From Prosthecobacter algae (GTDB lineage Bacteria > Verrucomicrobiota > Verrucomicrobiia > Verrucomicrobiales > Verrucomicrobiaceae), in contig NZ_BAABIA010000008.1 of assembly GCF_039542385.1 (NCBI RefSeq), forward strand, positions 248,001-312,000: 64,000 bases of DNA, read 5' to 3'. The notes under the pieces were generated by a model. It made no database searches. It was not told the origin of the DNA and saw only the letters and a program-made list of their open reading frames with translations. Below, in pieces: positions 10,001-18,905 of this stretch. Position 1 is the stretch's first letter. Each line of letters begins with the position of its first letter. The position numbers and the translations under genes were made by a program.

Positions 10001-12110
10001 TCAGAACGCTCTGATTCAGCAGGCTGAGCTGGGCCTGGAACTGCGCGGCTCCTTCCACCTTGGCCAGATCGTTCCGGCGATTTTTCAGCACGGAGCGCAC
10101 CTGATTGAGCTGAGCAAATAGGGTGGAGATGGCTTCAATGATGCGCGTGGTCTCGGTCGCATCCTTGATCTTTAAACTGCTGACAATGCCGGTGAGCATT
10201 TCCAGCTCACTGCTGGATTTCGCCAGGGCTTCTTCGACCTCTTGAGCCTCCGTGACTTTATGCAGCGTCGGCACGCGCGTCTGCTGCTCGGTGATCTGCT
10301 GGCGATAGGGGTCCAGTGCCTCCGGCTTCAGCAGGAAGGCCACACATTTTTCAGAGAGCTTATCCGCCGCCTCCGCCACGCCCGTGTCCATGCGGGCGAT
10401 GGTCTCCAGGTCAACATAGCGCACATCGCGCAGGGCGATGATCTGGCCGCGCAGTTCGCGCAGGGTGGCCAGCAGGTGTACATACGCCAGGATGTTGTCG
10501 GGATCGCTCCCGCCAGCAGCGCTCAGGCTTTTATTGACCTGCGTTTGCAGGGCCTCCGTTTGATCTGCCGCCGCTTTGCGCATGCGGCGCACTTTTTCAA
10601 ACTCACCCAGAGCAGCCTCTGCGGTGGTCTTGATCTCCAGGAGAGATTCCTTGAGCTTCTGCGCCTCTTCACGATCCACCCAAAAGTAGCTGTCGGCGAT
10701 GTCTCCCGCGCTGCGGGCCAGCTCGACATACAGACCGGAGAAGGAATCGTCCTTCGCCAGCAGGGTCAGCACGCCATTGCACTCGGCCATGCAGCGGACG
10801 ATTTCGGCATTGCCGATCTTGCTGAGAAAGGTCTGCGACTTCGCATGCGGGCTGTCCTGCTGCGTCACAAAAGGCGTGCGCCAGGACTGCACCACGTGGT
10901 GCTTGCGCGGCTCTTCATCGCCTTGGAAGAGGATGAGTTCACCCGAAGGAAAGAGGCTGTAGCCGTGGCAGATGATGGGCGTGGCAACGCTCTGCGTGAT
11001 GAGGTTGTAACTCAGCAGCAGGTAGGAGCCGCTCTCCAGATGACTGAAGACAAAGAGCGTGTCTTCGCCATTCGCGGCGGCGATGCGGCGCTCGAAACGC
11101 ATGGGCGGCAGGCCAGTTTCAAAGCGCTTCACCTCACCGGTTTGCAGCACATAACCATGGGGGAAAACGAGGCCGTGACCATCGGGCAGCAGCACGCAGG
11201 ATTCGGCGATGCTGTCAATGCGATGCGCCTCGCGAGTGCGTTCGTTGAAGACCAGGTAACGCCAGTTTTTCTCCTGATAAGGCAGCACCTTCATCAGGAT
11301 GAGATTGCCCACGATGGCGTAGTGGATCTCGGCATCGTCCAGGGTCTGGTCCGCATTGTCCACGGGCTCATTGTAGATGCCGCGTCCCGTCTCGGTATTG
11401 TTCTCGACCTTGACGGTGAGATCCCCGCCGATGGTCTCGACAAACACCCGGTCCTCAATGCTGATGTGCGGATGCAGGCCGTGGCGATACATCTCACGCC
11501 GCGCCCGTTTCCACTCAAACTCCTGATGCGTGGGAAAGACGAATTCGTGGTCGAAGCGGTTGCCCAGATACTTGAGCGTGCCTGCCTCGTCATCAATCAG
11601 CCACTTGAAGGTCTTCACCTCCGTGGCCCCGCGCCCCACTTGCATGCCCATGTAGAGATGCGGGCCGATGCGGTGGAACTTCAGGAAGGACGCGCTCTTG
11701 TAATAACGATAAAGGTAATCGAAGTCCTCAGCGAAAGCCTTGTCCGCCAGCAGATCGTCCTTGTTGGGATGAAAGCTGTGGTCATCCACCTGGAAGTCAT
11801 AGACGGCAAAAACATCCGTCACATGCATTTGCGTGCGCAGGCCCAGGTGGACATTGTAGCCGAACAAAAAGCGTTTCGGCCCGATGGCCACCATGTCACG
11901 CGGGACACAGTTGTTCTCCGTCGTCAGGCGGGTCGTCGCCAGTAGCGCGGTGTCAATGCCGCCGAACTCCGCCTTGCGATCCGCGTTCAGCAGGTCCAGG
12001 CGACGCTGCAGTTCCGCACCATGCTTGTCCAGACGCTGACGAATGACTTCGTAAGCGCCCGCTTCAAGCTTGGCGGCAGGAGCCTGAGGTGTGGGGGCAG
12101 GATCGGACAT
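7068..12110 (-). CDS. DUF3686-family AAA+ ATPase ('DNA repair ATPase')
   Basis: This 1680-residue protein starts at an ATG without a Shine-Dalgarno sequence. The N-terminal ~450 residues match the DUF3686 pattern, including the T-T-E-N-N-C and F-G-Y-N-V signatures near residues 65-95, and read as beta-rich repeats. A long coiled-coil section follows at about 480-900. The C-terminal third is an AAA+ module with Walker A PPGYGKTT at about 1275-1282 and Walker B IYLDD near 1336-1340, followed by an A-G-N-P sensor-like motif. Databases often call this family a DNA repair ATPase, but I know of no firm biochemical proof. It lies downstream of the flotillin and YqiJ-like genes on the same strand, about 67 bp after the flotillin stop, with a terminator-like hairpin between them. 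The neighbourhood suggests remodelling of membrane-associated complexes under stress (inference). Confidence 0.9.
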   Translation of the reverse strand: MSDPAPTPQAPAAKLEAGAYEVIRQRLDKHGAELQRRLDLLNADRKAEFGGIDTALLATTRLTTENNCVPRDMVAIGPKRFLFGYNVHLGLRTQMHVTDVFAVYDFQVDDHSFHPNKDDLLADKAFAEDFDYLYRYYKSASFLKFHRIGPHLYMGMQVGRGATEVKTFKWLIDDEAGTLKYLGNRFDHEFVFPTHQEFEWKRARREMYRHGLHPHISIEDRVFVETIGGDLTVKVENNTETGRGIYNEPVDNADQTLDDAEIHYAIVGNLILMKVLPYQEKNWRYLVFNERTREAHRIDSIAESCVLLPDGHGLVFPHGYVLQTGEVKRFETGLPPMRFERRIAAANGEDTLFVFSHLESGSYLLLSYNLITQSVATPIICHGYSLFPSGELILFQGDEEPRKHHVVQSWRTPFVTQQDSPHAKSQTFLSKIGNAEIVRCMAECNGVLTLLAKDDSFSGLYVELARSAGDIADSYFWVDREEAQKLKESLLEIKTTAEAALGEFEKVRRMRKAAADQTEALQTQVNKSLSAAGGSDPDNILAYVHLLATLRELRGQIIALRDVRYVDLETIARMDTGVAEAADKLSEKCVAFLLKPEALDPYRQQITEQQTRVPTLHKVTEAQEVEEALAKSSSELEMLTGIVSSLKIKDATETTRIIEAISTLFAQLNQVRSVLKNRRNDLAKVEGAAQFQAQLSLLNQSVLNFLEVATTPEKCDESLTRVMVQIEELESRFSDFDEYAAELTTKRDEINSAFESRRLSLVEARNRRAQSLGQSADRILTSVRNRLAAFAKPEEVHSWIAGDAMVAKLRDLIEDLRKMGDSVRADELQTKLKTLQQDSLKQIRDKAELFVDGGDLIQLGKHKFSVNRQPLELTILPREEGLVFHLTGTRYFEAVTHPELEALRHVWNQAVVSENDSVYRAEYLAWKFLQSGTPFSPQAVPDFMAPRYHEGYTKGVHDHDAALILQPLLEMQAALGLLKHSPQVRGLALLVWHGWEDSAEKQALAARMMAKGRMRDLLGHATVEVNEALAARVATECNRLTGIHELGDTSSPSLHTAVAACLTDELQHLSSKHPALPVTRSSTAVELMRSFRKELTVKRAAHDFDASLEALTAQPWLAFEIALDWLRALHSTTDFGLLVEAAALLVLKDQPPAALPASAASRATLTGFTGTHPRIQEAKLELDYHEFIARLQRYDQSIVPDYERFQKLKHDLAQQRRNELRLDQFKAGVLSSFVRNRLIDQVYLPIIGANLAKQIGAVGNDTRTDRMGLLLLISPPGYGKTTLMEYVASRLGITLVKINGPAIGHKVTSLDPAEAPNASAREEVEKLNLSLEMGDNVMIYLDDIQHTNPEFLQKFISLCDGTRKIEGVFQGQAKTYDLRGRKVAVVMAGNPYTEVGGKFQVPDMLANRADTYNLGDILGGHEAAFKDSYIENSLTSNPALARVAARSHKDALAVLKIAMTGNREGIEFEGNQSAEDINDCVAVMEKLLKVREVILRVNQEYIRSAAMEDAYRTEPPFKLQGSYRNMNKISEKIQPLMTSAEVQSLIEDHYRGESQTLSQSAEANLLKWREINALASEADQARWTEIKRTFGRNLLAGGGGENDPVSRITGQMRAFTAGLEKIEQAVVNPTLSDISIERLQRIIEGLRAVPVTVEIKVQPVEKQDEQDSPVDVQSRVTQEE

Positions 12111-12149
12111 AGGACGGGCCGATGACTGGCGGTCTTAAAAGAGGAAGCG

Positions 12150-12169
12150 GCTCCCGCAGGTGCGGGAGC
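12150..12169 (-). terminator. hairpin after flotillin gene
   Basis: A perfect 9-bp inverted repeat (GCTCCCGCA / TGCGGGAGC) with a 2-base loop lies just past the flotillin stop. On the minus strand it is followed by a T-rich stretch (CGCTTCCTCTTTT). It could end or attenuate transcription before the DUF3686 ATPase gene, whose start is about 40 bp further on. The T-tract is imperfect, so read-through is likely. Confidence 0.5.
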
Positions 12170-12177
12170 GCATCCGG

Positions 12178-14268
12178 TTACTTCTTCTTGGAGGCCAGCA
12201 GACCACTCACGGTCTGCTCGGCCAGACCAAAGCGAGAGGCCGCGCCAAACATGCCGGTGAGCTTGTTCAGGGTGGCTTCATCGGGGTTCAGGCCAATGAG
12301 CTTGGCAAAGAGAGCGCTGAGGGTGAGGTTCTTGGTATCTTCGCTGGTTAGGCCAAACTGGTCCACGAGGGTCTTGAGTTGGGCCTTGAAGTACTCAGGG
12401 TCGCCATTGAAGAAGGTCTCCTTCACATCGGTGAGCGTGCGGCTGCCTTCGACGAAGCGGTCCACCGCCCGGGCATTGCCGATGGCGTTGGTGATCTTGT
12501 CGAAGAACTGGGTTTCGCCGCCGACGATCTCGATCTTCGCGGACTTCATCGCCTCGCCCAGCACGATGGCCTGCTGCTGAGCGATGTCCTTCTGGATGTT
12601 GATGTGGGCCAGCTCGACCGCCTTGTCTTTTTCCAGGGTAAGCTTGAACTCTTCGTGCTCGCGTCCGGCATCTTCCAGCAGCTTCATGGCCTGAGCTTTC
12701 TTGGTGATGCCATCGGCCTCTGCAGCCAGTTTGAGCTGAGTGACCTCGGCATCCACCGTGCCCTGCTTCTGAGAGGCTTCGGCTTTGGCCATGAGGACCT
12801 GGGCTTCGCCCAATCCCTGGGCAGCAGCCTGCGCGGCCTTGCCTTCCGCCAGGGCCTTTTCAGCCGTGGCTTCACGCGTGGCAGATTCCTGCCGGGCCTC
12901 GGCCAGGGTGAGCATTTCCTGGGCGCGGAGCTGGGCAGATTCCTTGGAGGCATCGGCTGCCTTGATGGAGGTGTAGGCTTCCTGATCGGCGACCAGCCGA
13001 GCGGCTTCCTTCGCGGCTTCGGCTTCCTTGATCTTCTGGATCAACTGTTCCTGGGCGTTCTTTTCTGCATTGGTAAGGGCTACCTGCTTCTCGCGGTCCG
13101 CCGTGGCGAAGGCCTCGGTGTCCTTGATCTTCTGCTGCTCGACGACGACGGTTTTTTCCAGCACCACGCGGTCTTTGATGACCTCCTGGATGTTCTTCTT
13201 CTCCACTTCCACGGCCTTCTCTTTCTCGATGGTCTTCAGCGTGGTGATGCGCTCGCGCTCGATGACTTCGAGGTCGCGGTCGCGAGTGACACGTTCGATC
13301 TCGACAGCATCCGTGCGCTCCTTGTTGCGCTGGGCCACCAGGACCTGGCGGTCTTTGTTCTCCGTAGCGATGGCGATCTCTTCATCGGTGGCGATCTTCG
13401 CACGCTCGGACTTCAGGCGTTCTTCAGACTGCACCTTCAGCGTCTCCGCCTCTTCGCGGGCCTTCACGCTTTCGACATCGCGCTTCTGCTTGGCCTCCGT
13501 TTCAGCAAGCTGACGCTCCAGTTCCAGGATGGCCTCGCGGGCCTTCACGTCCTGTTGCTTGATGATCTGCTCCTTGTCGCGCTGGATGTGGTTGGCCAGC
13601 TTTGCCTGGGTGGCGGTGAGCTCGGTGATCTTCTTGATGCCCTCGGCATCGAGGATGTTTTGCGGATCCAGGTTTTCGAGCTGGGTCTGCTCCAGGAAAT
13701 CAATGGCGCAGTCGTCCAGGGTAAAGCCGTTCAGATCGGTGCCGATGACCTTGAGGATCTCGGTTTTGAAATGGTCGCGCTCGTTGTAAAGCTGCACAAA
13801 GTCAAAGCGCTTGCCGACGGTCTTCAGCGCCTCGGAAAACTTGGCGTCAAAGAGAGTGCGCAGGGTGTCAATGGCGGAGGCACGCACGCAGCCGATGGAC
13901 TGGGCCACACGCTTCACGTCCTCATCAATCTTGTTGATCCTAACAAAGAATGCGACCTTGATGTCCGCACGGATGTTGTCCTTACAGATGAGGCCTTCCG
14001 TGGCTTTGCGCTCAATCTCGATGCGCTTCACGGAGATGTCCATGTACTCGGCCTGATGAGCGATGGGGATGATCATCATGCCATTGAAGGACACCTTCGT
14101 GCCCCCAATGCCGTTGCGCACGATGGCCTGGCCCTGCTGCACTTTTCGAAAGAAACGCGAGATGAGGATCAGGATCCCAAAGACGATGAAAAGACCGACC
14201 AATGCCGCAAAGGCAAAAGCGGTGATCTCCAGACCAAAGAAGGCGAGAGGCGGGTGGGTAGCATTCAT
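12178..14268 (-). CDS. flotillin-family SPFH protein (YqiK-like)
   Basis: The product has 696 residues. A hydrophobic N-terminal segment (about residues 12-36) is followed by basic residues. Next come an SPFH/band-7 domain (about 40-220), a long Ala/Glu/Lys-rich coiled coil typical of flotillins (about 220-560) and a compact C-terminal region ending in lysines. Flotillins form membrane-bound oligomers that organise membrane microdomains. The ATG overlaps the stop of the upstream YqiJ-like gene as ATGA, so the two are translationally coupled and presumably equimolar. This mirrors the yqiJ-yqiK pair of Escherichia coli and other NfeD/flotillin pairs. Coupling to a DUF3686 ATPase downstream adds an energy-using partner (inference). 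Confidence 0.92.
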   Translation of the reverse strand: MNATHPPLAFFGLEITAFAFAALVGLFIVFGILILISRFFRKVQQGQAIVRNGIGGTKVSFNGMMIIPIAHQAEYMDISVKRIEIERKATEGLICKDNIRADIKVAFFVRINKIDEDVKRVAQSIGCVRASAIDTLRTLFDAKFSEALKTVGKRFDFVQLYNERDHFKTEILKVIGTDLNGFTLDDCAIDFLEQTQLENLDPQNILDAEGIKKITELTATQAKLANHIQRDKEQIIKQQDVKAREAILELERQLAETEAKQKRDVESVKAREEAETLKVQSEERLKSERAKIATDEEIAIATENKDRQVLVAQRNKERTDAVEIERVTRDRDLEVIERERITTLKTIEKEKAVEVEKKNIQEVIKDRVVLEKTVVVEQQKIKDTEAFATADREKQVALTNAEKNAQEQLIQKIKEAEAAKEAARLVADQEAYTSIKAADASKESAQLRAQEMLTLAEARQESATREATAEKALAEGKAAQAAAQGLGEAQVLMAKAEASQKQGTVDAEVTQLKLAAEADGITKKAQAMKLLEDAGREHEEFKLTLEKDKAVELAHINIQKDIAQQQAIVLGEAMKSAKIEIVGGETQFFDKITNAIGNARAVDRFVEGSRTLTDVKETFFNGDPEYFKAQLKTLVDQFGLTSEDTKNLTLSALFAKLIGLNPDEATLNKLTGMFGAASRFGLAEQTVSGLLASKKK

Positions 14269-14930
14269 GGGAGTGTGTGAGGTTGAGTGGATTCGACGTA
14301 ATAAAAGGAGCCTTCGGGAGACGCCTCAAGGACACGGATGCGGTCCCCTTTCTGCAAAGGAGACTGGCCTGGATGGAGCCGGGCATTGAGGAGGGCGGGT
14401 GCGCCATCCTGCTGCACCTGCACCTGACCAAACTGGTGATCCAGGGCCGTGGTGGTGACCACACCATCCTGGCCAACGATGGCGAGGCTTTCGGTGGCCA
14501 CATCCGTCATGGCCGCGAAGAGCTTGGCCACAGGGTACGTGATCAGCTTGGTCGCAGCCAGGCTCAGGATTCCGCCCGGAATGAGCAACAAAGCAGCCGT
14601 GGCCAGGCTGCGATCACCCGCATCACCATTGAAGCGGTAATTCAGGATGAGGCCTGCCAGCCAGAGGAAGAGGATGAAGAAGCTGCCCCAGATGGCGATG
14701 GGCACCTGCGAGAAGCCGAGGAACTTCCCCGCCGTGAGCATGGCCCCACCGAGAGAACCACCACCATGGTCCGCTGAAAGGTCAGGCACTTCCGAGCCGC
14801 CCTCAAAAAGATCGAGATCAAAATCCAGCGCGCCCACCATCACCATCAACCAGTAAAAAACCACCATGCCCAGCAACGCGGTGAGCGGCAGGTTATAGAT
14901 GGCTAGGGCTTCCTGAAAGAGTTCGATCAC
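14265..14930 (-). CDS. YqiJ/NfeD-like OB-fold membrane protein
   Basis: The 221-residue product starts at GTG (14930) with no clear ribosome-binding site. It has about three membrane spans (near residues 14-36, 75-96 and 112-140). A soluble C-terminal segment (about 150-215) follows, with the G-x-D/G-x-V pattern and beta content of an OB-fold, as in NfeD and YqiJ proteins. Proteins of this kind are encoded beside flotillins and are thought to anchor or regulate them. The stop overlaps the flotillin start by 4 bp (ATGA). It is the first gene of the set; a TATAAT lies 44 bp upstream. The OB-fold assignment rests on pattern and context rather than on a strong motif. Confidence 0.82.
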   Translation of the reverse strand: MIELFQEALAIYNLPLTALLGMVVFYWLMVMVGALDFDLDLFEGGSEVPDLSADHGGGSLGGAMLTAGKFLGFSQVPIAIWGSFFILFLWLAGLILNYRFNGDAGDRSLATAALLLIPGGILSLAATKLITYPVAKLFAAMTDVATESLAIVGQDGVVTTTALDHQFGQVQVQQDGAPALLNARLHPGQSPLQKGDRIRVLEASPEGSFYYVESTQPHTLP

Positions 14931-14973
14931 AGCTTGAATGGCCGTGATTTAAGCAGGGCGACTCAAAAGGTGC

Positions 14974-14979
14974 ATTATA
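14974..14979 (-). promoter_or_regulatory. candidate -10 box for the YqiJ-flotillin operon
   Basis: A perfect TATAAT on the minus strand lies 44 bp ahead of the GTG of the YqiJ-like gene, in an AT-richer gap of about 100 bp after the M64 peptidase gene. No convincing -35 hexamer lies at 16-18 bp, so activator help or a different sigma factor is possible. Confidence 0.35.
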
Positions 14980-15031
14980 AATTCACCGCATCTTTCTCTG
15001 AGCACAGCGGACGGTAAGAAGTTCAGTCCGC

Positions 15032-18000
15032 TTAAGGAAGTTTAGCCCATTCCACCAGCCTCACCTCGCCCGACTGGATGGGGCTGGTGGTCGGTGTGTC
15101 CTGCTTGGAGATGGACGGCAGATCTGGCAAAAGGAAGTAGCCATGCCCGCGCAGACCACTGTCCGTTTTCACGATGATGCCCTGATAGGTCACCGCGCGT
15201 GGCACCTGCAAAGGGGCGATCTCCCGAGGGTTTGCATCCAACAGGGAAAACTTGCCCGTGAAGGTGCCCAGCTTGGCATTGAGCGTGAGGGTGGTTTTGG
15301 CGGCGAGTGGGGCAGAAGGCTGGGCTTTGTTTCCAGCCAGGATATCCACCAAGGTACCGGGAGGCTGGGAGGCTGCGTCAACACTGGCACCGGTGAGCAC
15401 CAGCAGCGCATTCGAGGCCCCTGCATCCATGTCCAAAACCACCTCGGGTGAGACAGGGGCATTGTAGCGCCCACCCACGGCAATCAGGTCCACCGGACCC
15501 ACGCCGTCTTTATAGATTCGGGCTTTGGGATCGGTGCTTTCAGGCTTCCACCAACTGAGCTGTTCTGGATTGCTCACGATGACGTTGTTTGCATCGTCTT
15601 CATCGCCCTGCGAATTGAGACGAAATTCACCCACGACTGAGCCCTGGGGTTTCCCCTTTTGCAGGGAATAGAGCATCAACTGGCCACCTTGGCTCAGGTG
15701 GCTGGCACTGGTAAAGGTCTCGCCATCCGCCGTCCTGCCGGAGATGATGGTCTTGCCATCGGTAGCCACGGTGAAGGAGCCAAAACCTTTGCCCACAGGT
15801 GCGCCGACGGGGGGATTGTGCAGGTCTAGGCGGAAGGTGTGGTAACCATCATAGGCCCCCGCAGCATTCGCCTTGTTCCAGGGATTCAGCCAACCGCTGA
15901 AGCTGAACGCATCTTCACCAACGCCCAGGCTGCCATTCAACAACTGCGGGGGGCCGACGAGGGTAAACGAAAGCTCCAGGGGTGCAGGGGTGGGTTTACC
16001 CGCACGCGGTAGGTTGACGGAACCCGTCACCAGCGGGACGCCCACCGTAGAGGTAAGCAGCCCTTTGAAACTATACGTTAGGCTGCCCATCACCACTTTG
16101 CCGCTGTAGGTGCCTGCGGCCGTGGTCACCAGATCCATCCTGCCACCCAGGCCACCATTCAGACCATGGCGGGGCAAGGCGACGACAAAGGTCCCCACGG
16201 TGTTTTGCGGCAGGGGCGAGATGAGCAGGTTCACGGCGACCTTCGTCGTCCCTTTGCCATTGCCCGCACTGAGGGTGACGGCGTAGGGGATGACGTTGCC
16301 TGCTTTATCTACCTTGAAAGCTGTGGGTCGGCCTGTGATGCGGCCCGTTTTGGCATCCACCTTAAGCCCAGGGGGCAAACCCGTAGCCCCATACGTGGAG
16401 GCAGGCCTGCCTGGGATAGGAAACACATCAATCTGCGCGCCATTGCCACCATTACCATAGGCGGCACCTACCTGGCCTGTAGGCAAGGAAGCCCCCGCAC
16501 TGAGGGCAAGCTGCGGCGGTTGATCAAAGATCTGTAGCAAATGCGTGATGTAGGTCTCCACACGCGCGGCCGTGGTGAGCTTCACACTGTAGAATCCGTT
16601 ATGTCCGTTAACAGTGAGGGGTGAGATGCTTAACTTCGCCGTGCCCAGACCGCTGAAACCTGCCGTGCCATTCCCGATGACGCCTTCATTCCGCAGCCAT
16701 TCATAGCCCAGCACTGGACCGCTCACCAGAGGAGTCAGTGTGGCTGCCTTGCCCTCAGCAAGGACAAGCGTCTGCACGCGTGGATCCACCACGACGAGAT
16801 CCGCCGAAGCCTCGGAGAAAGCTCCATCACCCATCACCCGCACCGTGTACATGGCCCCATCGGACAGCAGCGCACTCGGCACGGAAAACGAGGCCGTCTT
16901 TGCATTGGCGATAGCCTTGCCGTTTTTGTACCATTGATAAGTCAGCGCACCAGGGCCAGCGGCGGTGGCCTCCACATTGAAGTTGGCGGCATCTCCCACT
17001 TCCACCAGCAGGGAGGCCGGGCCGTCATTGATGACGGGGGGCTCGCCCTGATTGGTCAGCGTCACCGTCCAGGTCCGTGTTTCTTCCACCAGACCTGTGG
17101 GGTCGCGACGCACCCACTCAGTAGGGTCCGTGATCACCGCCGTCACCGTGTGGGTGCCCTCGCCCAAGTTTTGGCTAGGGATATTAAAAGTAGGGCTGGA
17201 GGCAACATCCTGAAGCGAGTTATCTATCTTCCATCTCACGGTCAAGGCTGGCCCGGCGGTGGGGACCTTTGGCACGACGGAAAACGTGAGCGGCATGCGC
17301 TGCGTGACGGTCTGTTTCAAAGCCACGGGGGAATGAGAATCCACAGGGGAGACGCGGCTATAATAGTTCAGCACAAAGGCCTCGCGTGTGACAGCTCCTG
17401 GGGCGGCCCCGAGGAAGCGCATGAGGGCGGCATCATGCGGCCTGAAATAGCCGACCGAACGGTAGTGCGCCCCTTCAAAATGCCCCACCTTGTCGGTATA
17501 ACGCTCATCATACTCTGGGGTGAACAGGGGCGTGCCCGGATCAATCCACATGTTCCAGCGGATCTGCGAGAGCACGGTCTTCCTCGTGGCATTGGGAAAC
17601 TCGCCATCGGGATAACCAGGAGTATCGAAATCGTACTCATCCGCCAGCTTGGCAAAGGAATGCCCCACCTCGTGCTCCACCAGCTCGGCCCCAAAGGAAT
17701 CGAGAGACGCCACAGCAATGGGCCCGCCGGAGCCGCCGTAGGTTTCGTCATTCACGATGACGATGGGGATGTCATACTCGGGCACGTGTTTATTGAGCAA
17801 TGAGTAGGCGCGGCTGGTGCCTGCGGAGGACAGCACCAACAGGCGCTCAATCTGCGGATGGAAGCCAGTGCCAAAGTACGTGTCGCGGCTGTAGGCAGGA
17901 TTGCCATACGGATTGTCCGTGCCAGACTGGTTGGAGGCGATCTCGATGAGGTAAACATTGAAGTAAGAGCGATAGCGGCTCCAGGGCTCCTGGGCAAAAA

Positions 18001-18208
18001 GGTAGGCCAGCACTCCATCCACATGCGTGGAGAATTTGCCTGACGCCAGCTCTGCCTCAGTAAAACCCTCCGACAGGAAGACCATGTTCAGCCGCTGGCT
18101 GCGCGGGCCCTCTGCCCCCACAACCTTCAAAGTAGAAGTCTGTGCCTGTGCCATCCCCAGGGTGAGGAAGAGCAGCGCGAAGCCTAACAATGAATGCAAT
18201 GTTTTCAT
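15032..18208 (-). CDS. secreted M64-family metallopeptidase with Ig-like domains
   Basis: The start at 18208 is chosen because its ATG overlaps the stop of the upstream gene (ATGA) and opens a clear signal peptide (residues 1 to about 23, ending A-Q-A-Q); the longer frame has no such support. The product is 1058 residues. The peptidase domain (about 25-310) carries H-E-V-G-H at 179-183 followed by an A-D-E-Y motif, the zinc site of the M64 IgA-peptidase family. Downstream are Ig-like beta domains (about 325-550), a putative-Ig (He-PIG-like) segment with G-L-P-P-G-L (about 590-650), and two beta-rich C-terminal segments that look like repeated lipocalin-like or barrel sheets. It is expected to cleave extracellular proteins; the substrate is unknown. 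The gene ends about 100 bp before the YqiJ-like gene. Confidence 0.9.
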   Translation of the reverse strand: MKTLHSLLGFALLFLTLGMAQAQTSTLKVVGAEGPRSQRLNMVFLSEGFTEAELASGKFSTHVDGVLAYLFAQEPWSRYRSYFNVYLIEIASNQSGTDNPYGNPAYSRDTYFGTGFHPQIERLLVLSSAGTSRAYSLLNKHVPEYDIPIVIVNDETYGGSGGPIAVASLDSFGAELVEHEVGHSFAKLADEYDFDTPGYPDGEFPNATRKTVLSQIRWNMWIDPGTPLFTPEYDERYTDKVGHFEGAHYRSVGYFRPHDAALMRFLGAAPGAVTREAFVLNYYSRVSPVDSHSPVALKQTVTQRMPLTFSVVPKVPTAGPALTVRWKIDNSLQDVASSPTFNIPSQNLGEGTHTVTAVITDPTEWVRRDPTGLVEETRTWTVTLTNQGEPPVINDGPASLLVEVGDAANFNVEATAAGPGALTYQWYKNGKAIANAKTASFSVPSALLSDGAMYTVRVMGDGAFSEASADLVVVDPRVQTLVLAEGKAATLTPLVSGPVLGYEWLRNEGVIGNGTAGFSGLGTAKLSISPLTVNGHNGFYSVKLTTAARVETYITHLLQIFDQPPQLALSAGASLPTGQVGAAYGNGGNGAQIDVFPIPGRPASTYGATGLPPGLKVDAKTGRITGRPTAFKVDKAGNVIPYAVTLSAGNGKGTTKVAVNLLISPLPQNTVGTFVVALPRHGLNGGLGGRMDLVTTAAGTYSGKVVMGSLTYSFKGLLTSTVGVPLVTGSVNLPRAGKPTPAPLELSFTLVGPPQLLNGSLGVGEDAFSFSGWLNPWNKANAAGAYDGYHTFRLDLHNPPVGAPVGKGFGSFTVATDGKTIISGRTADGETFTSASHLSQGGQLMLYSLQKGKPQGSVVGEFRLNSQGDEDDANNVIVSNPEQLSWWKPESTDPKARIYKDGVGPVDLIAVGGRYNAPVSPEVVLDMDAGASNALLVLTGASVDAASQPPGTLVDILAGNKAQPSAPLAAKTTLTLNAKLGTFTGKFSLLDANPREIAPLQVPRAVTYQGIIVKTDSGLRGHGYFLLPDLPSISKQDTPTTSPIQSGEVRLVEWAKLP

Positions 18209-18798
18209 GGAGGGAGAAGGGAAAGGGAACCGATGGGCAGATCCCGTGCCAAGGCACCGGGGCCGGTGATGCGGGCGATATCCAGCCGGGTGGCATCGGC
18301 ACGGCGAGGAAGCCGCAACTGAAACAGGACCGGGCCGGGCGGGGTGTAAGTCACCGGTTTGGGCGTGCCATCGCGCGCATCCAGCACGGTGCAGAGGTGG
18401 TCTGGCGCGGGCAGCAGCTCCTCGGCCAGGACCTTGCCCTCGGCGGAGATCAGGCGGCAGCGCAGCATCCCGGTCCACTCTTCCTGGCGACGACGCGGGG
18501 AGGCAAAGTCCCCCTCGATGTCCTCGGCATTCTCCAGGCCCAGTTTGGCCCCATCCAGAGAAAGCAGGTAGGCACGGCGGAAACGGGCGGGATCTGGCGG
18601 CGGTGAGGAAGGCGGAGCTGACACAGCAGAGATGGGTCCTGCCTGAACCTGGGCCGCCTGTTCCGCCACAGGGGCCTCGGGCCTAACGGGTTTTGTGGAA
18701 ACTCCCTCCCCTGCCGGGCCGGGCTGCTGCCACACCATGCAGGCCACGCCTGCCAGCAGAAGCAGGAGCACCAAAAGGGGCAGAGTGTGGCGACGCAT
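18205..18798 (-). CDS. small exported protein coupled to the M64 peptidase
   Basis: The 197-residue product has a strong hydrophobic N-terminus (about residues 6-23) with a Cys at its end but no perfect lipobox, then a Pro/Ala-rich linker to about 70. A compact beta-rich domain (about 73-195) follows. The gene overlaps the M64 start by 4 bp, so the two are made together. In many M64 enzymes a beta-sandwich domain (M64_N) precedes the catalytic domain in one chain. Here the catalytic protein lacks it, and this protein has a similar layout (strand, G-x-L, W-T, alternating strands, P-R-R). I infer a split-off partner; sequence identity is too weak to be certain. Confidence 0.72.
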   Translation of the reverse strand: MRRHTLPLLVLLLLLAGVACMVWQQPGPAGEGVSTKPVRPEAPVAEQAAQVQAGPISAVSAPPSSPPPDPARFRRAYLLSLDGAKLGLENAEDIEGDFASPRRRQEEWTGMLRCRLISAEGKVLAEELLPAPDHLCTVLDARDGTPKPVTYTPPGPVLFQLRLPRRADATRLDIARITGPGALARDLPIGSLSLLPP

Positions 18799-18905
18799 GA
18801 GGAAAGAGCCTAACCGATGGAAGCCCCCATGTCACCTCCCGCCTTTCCGGGCTGGAGACGGACAAAGAGCCATTCCCTGCCTACTACCCCTTTTCCGGCC
18901 CGCAG

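Noticed and set aside
12379-14280. Long open frame on the plus strand opposite the flotillin gene
   Set aside because: It mirrors the codon bias of the coiled-coil flotillin on the other strand and has no recognisable domain; the flotillin is certain.
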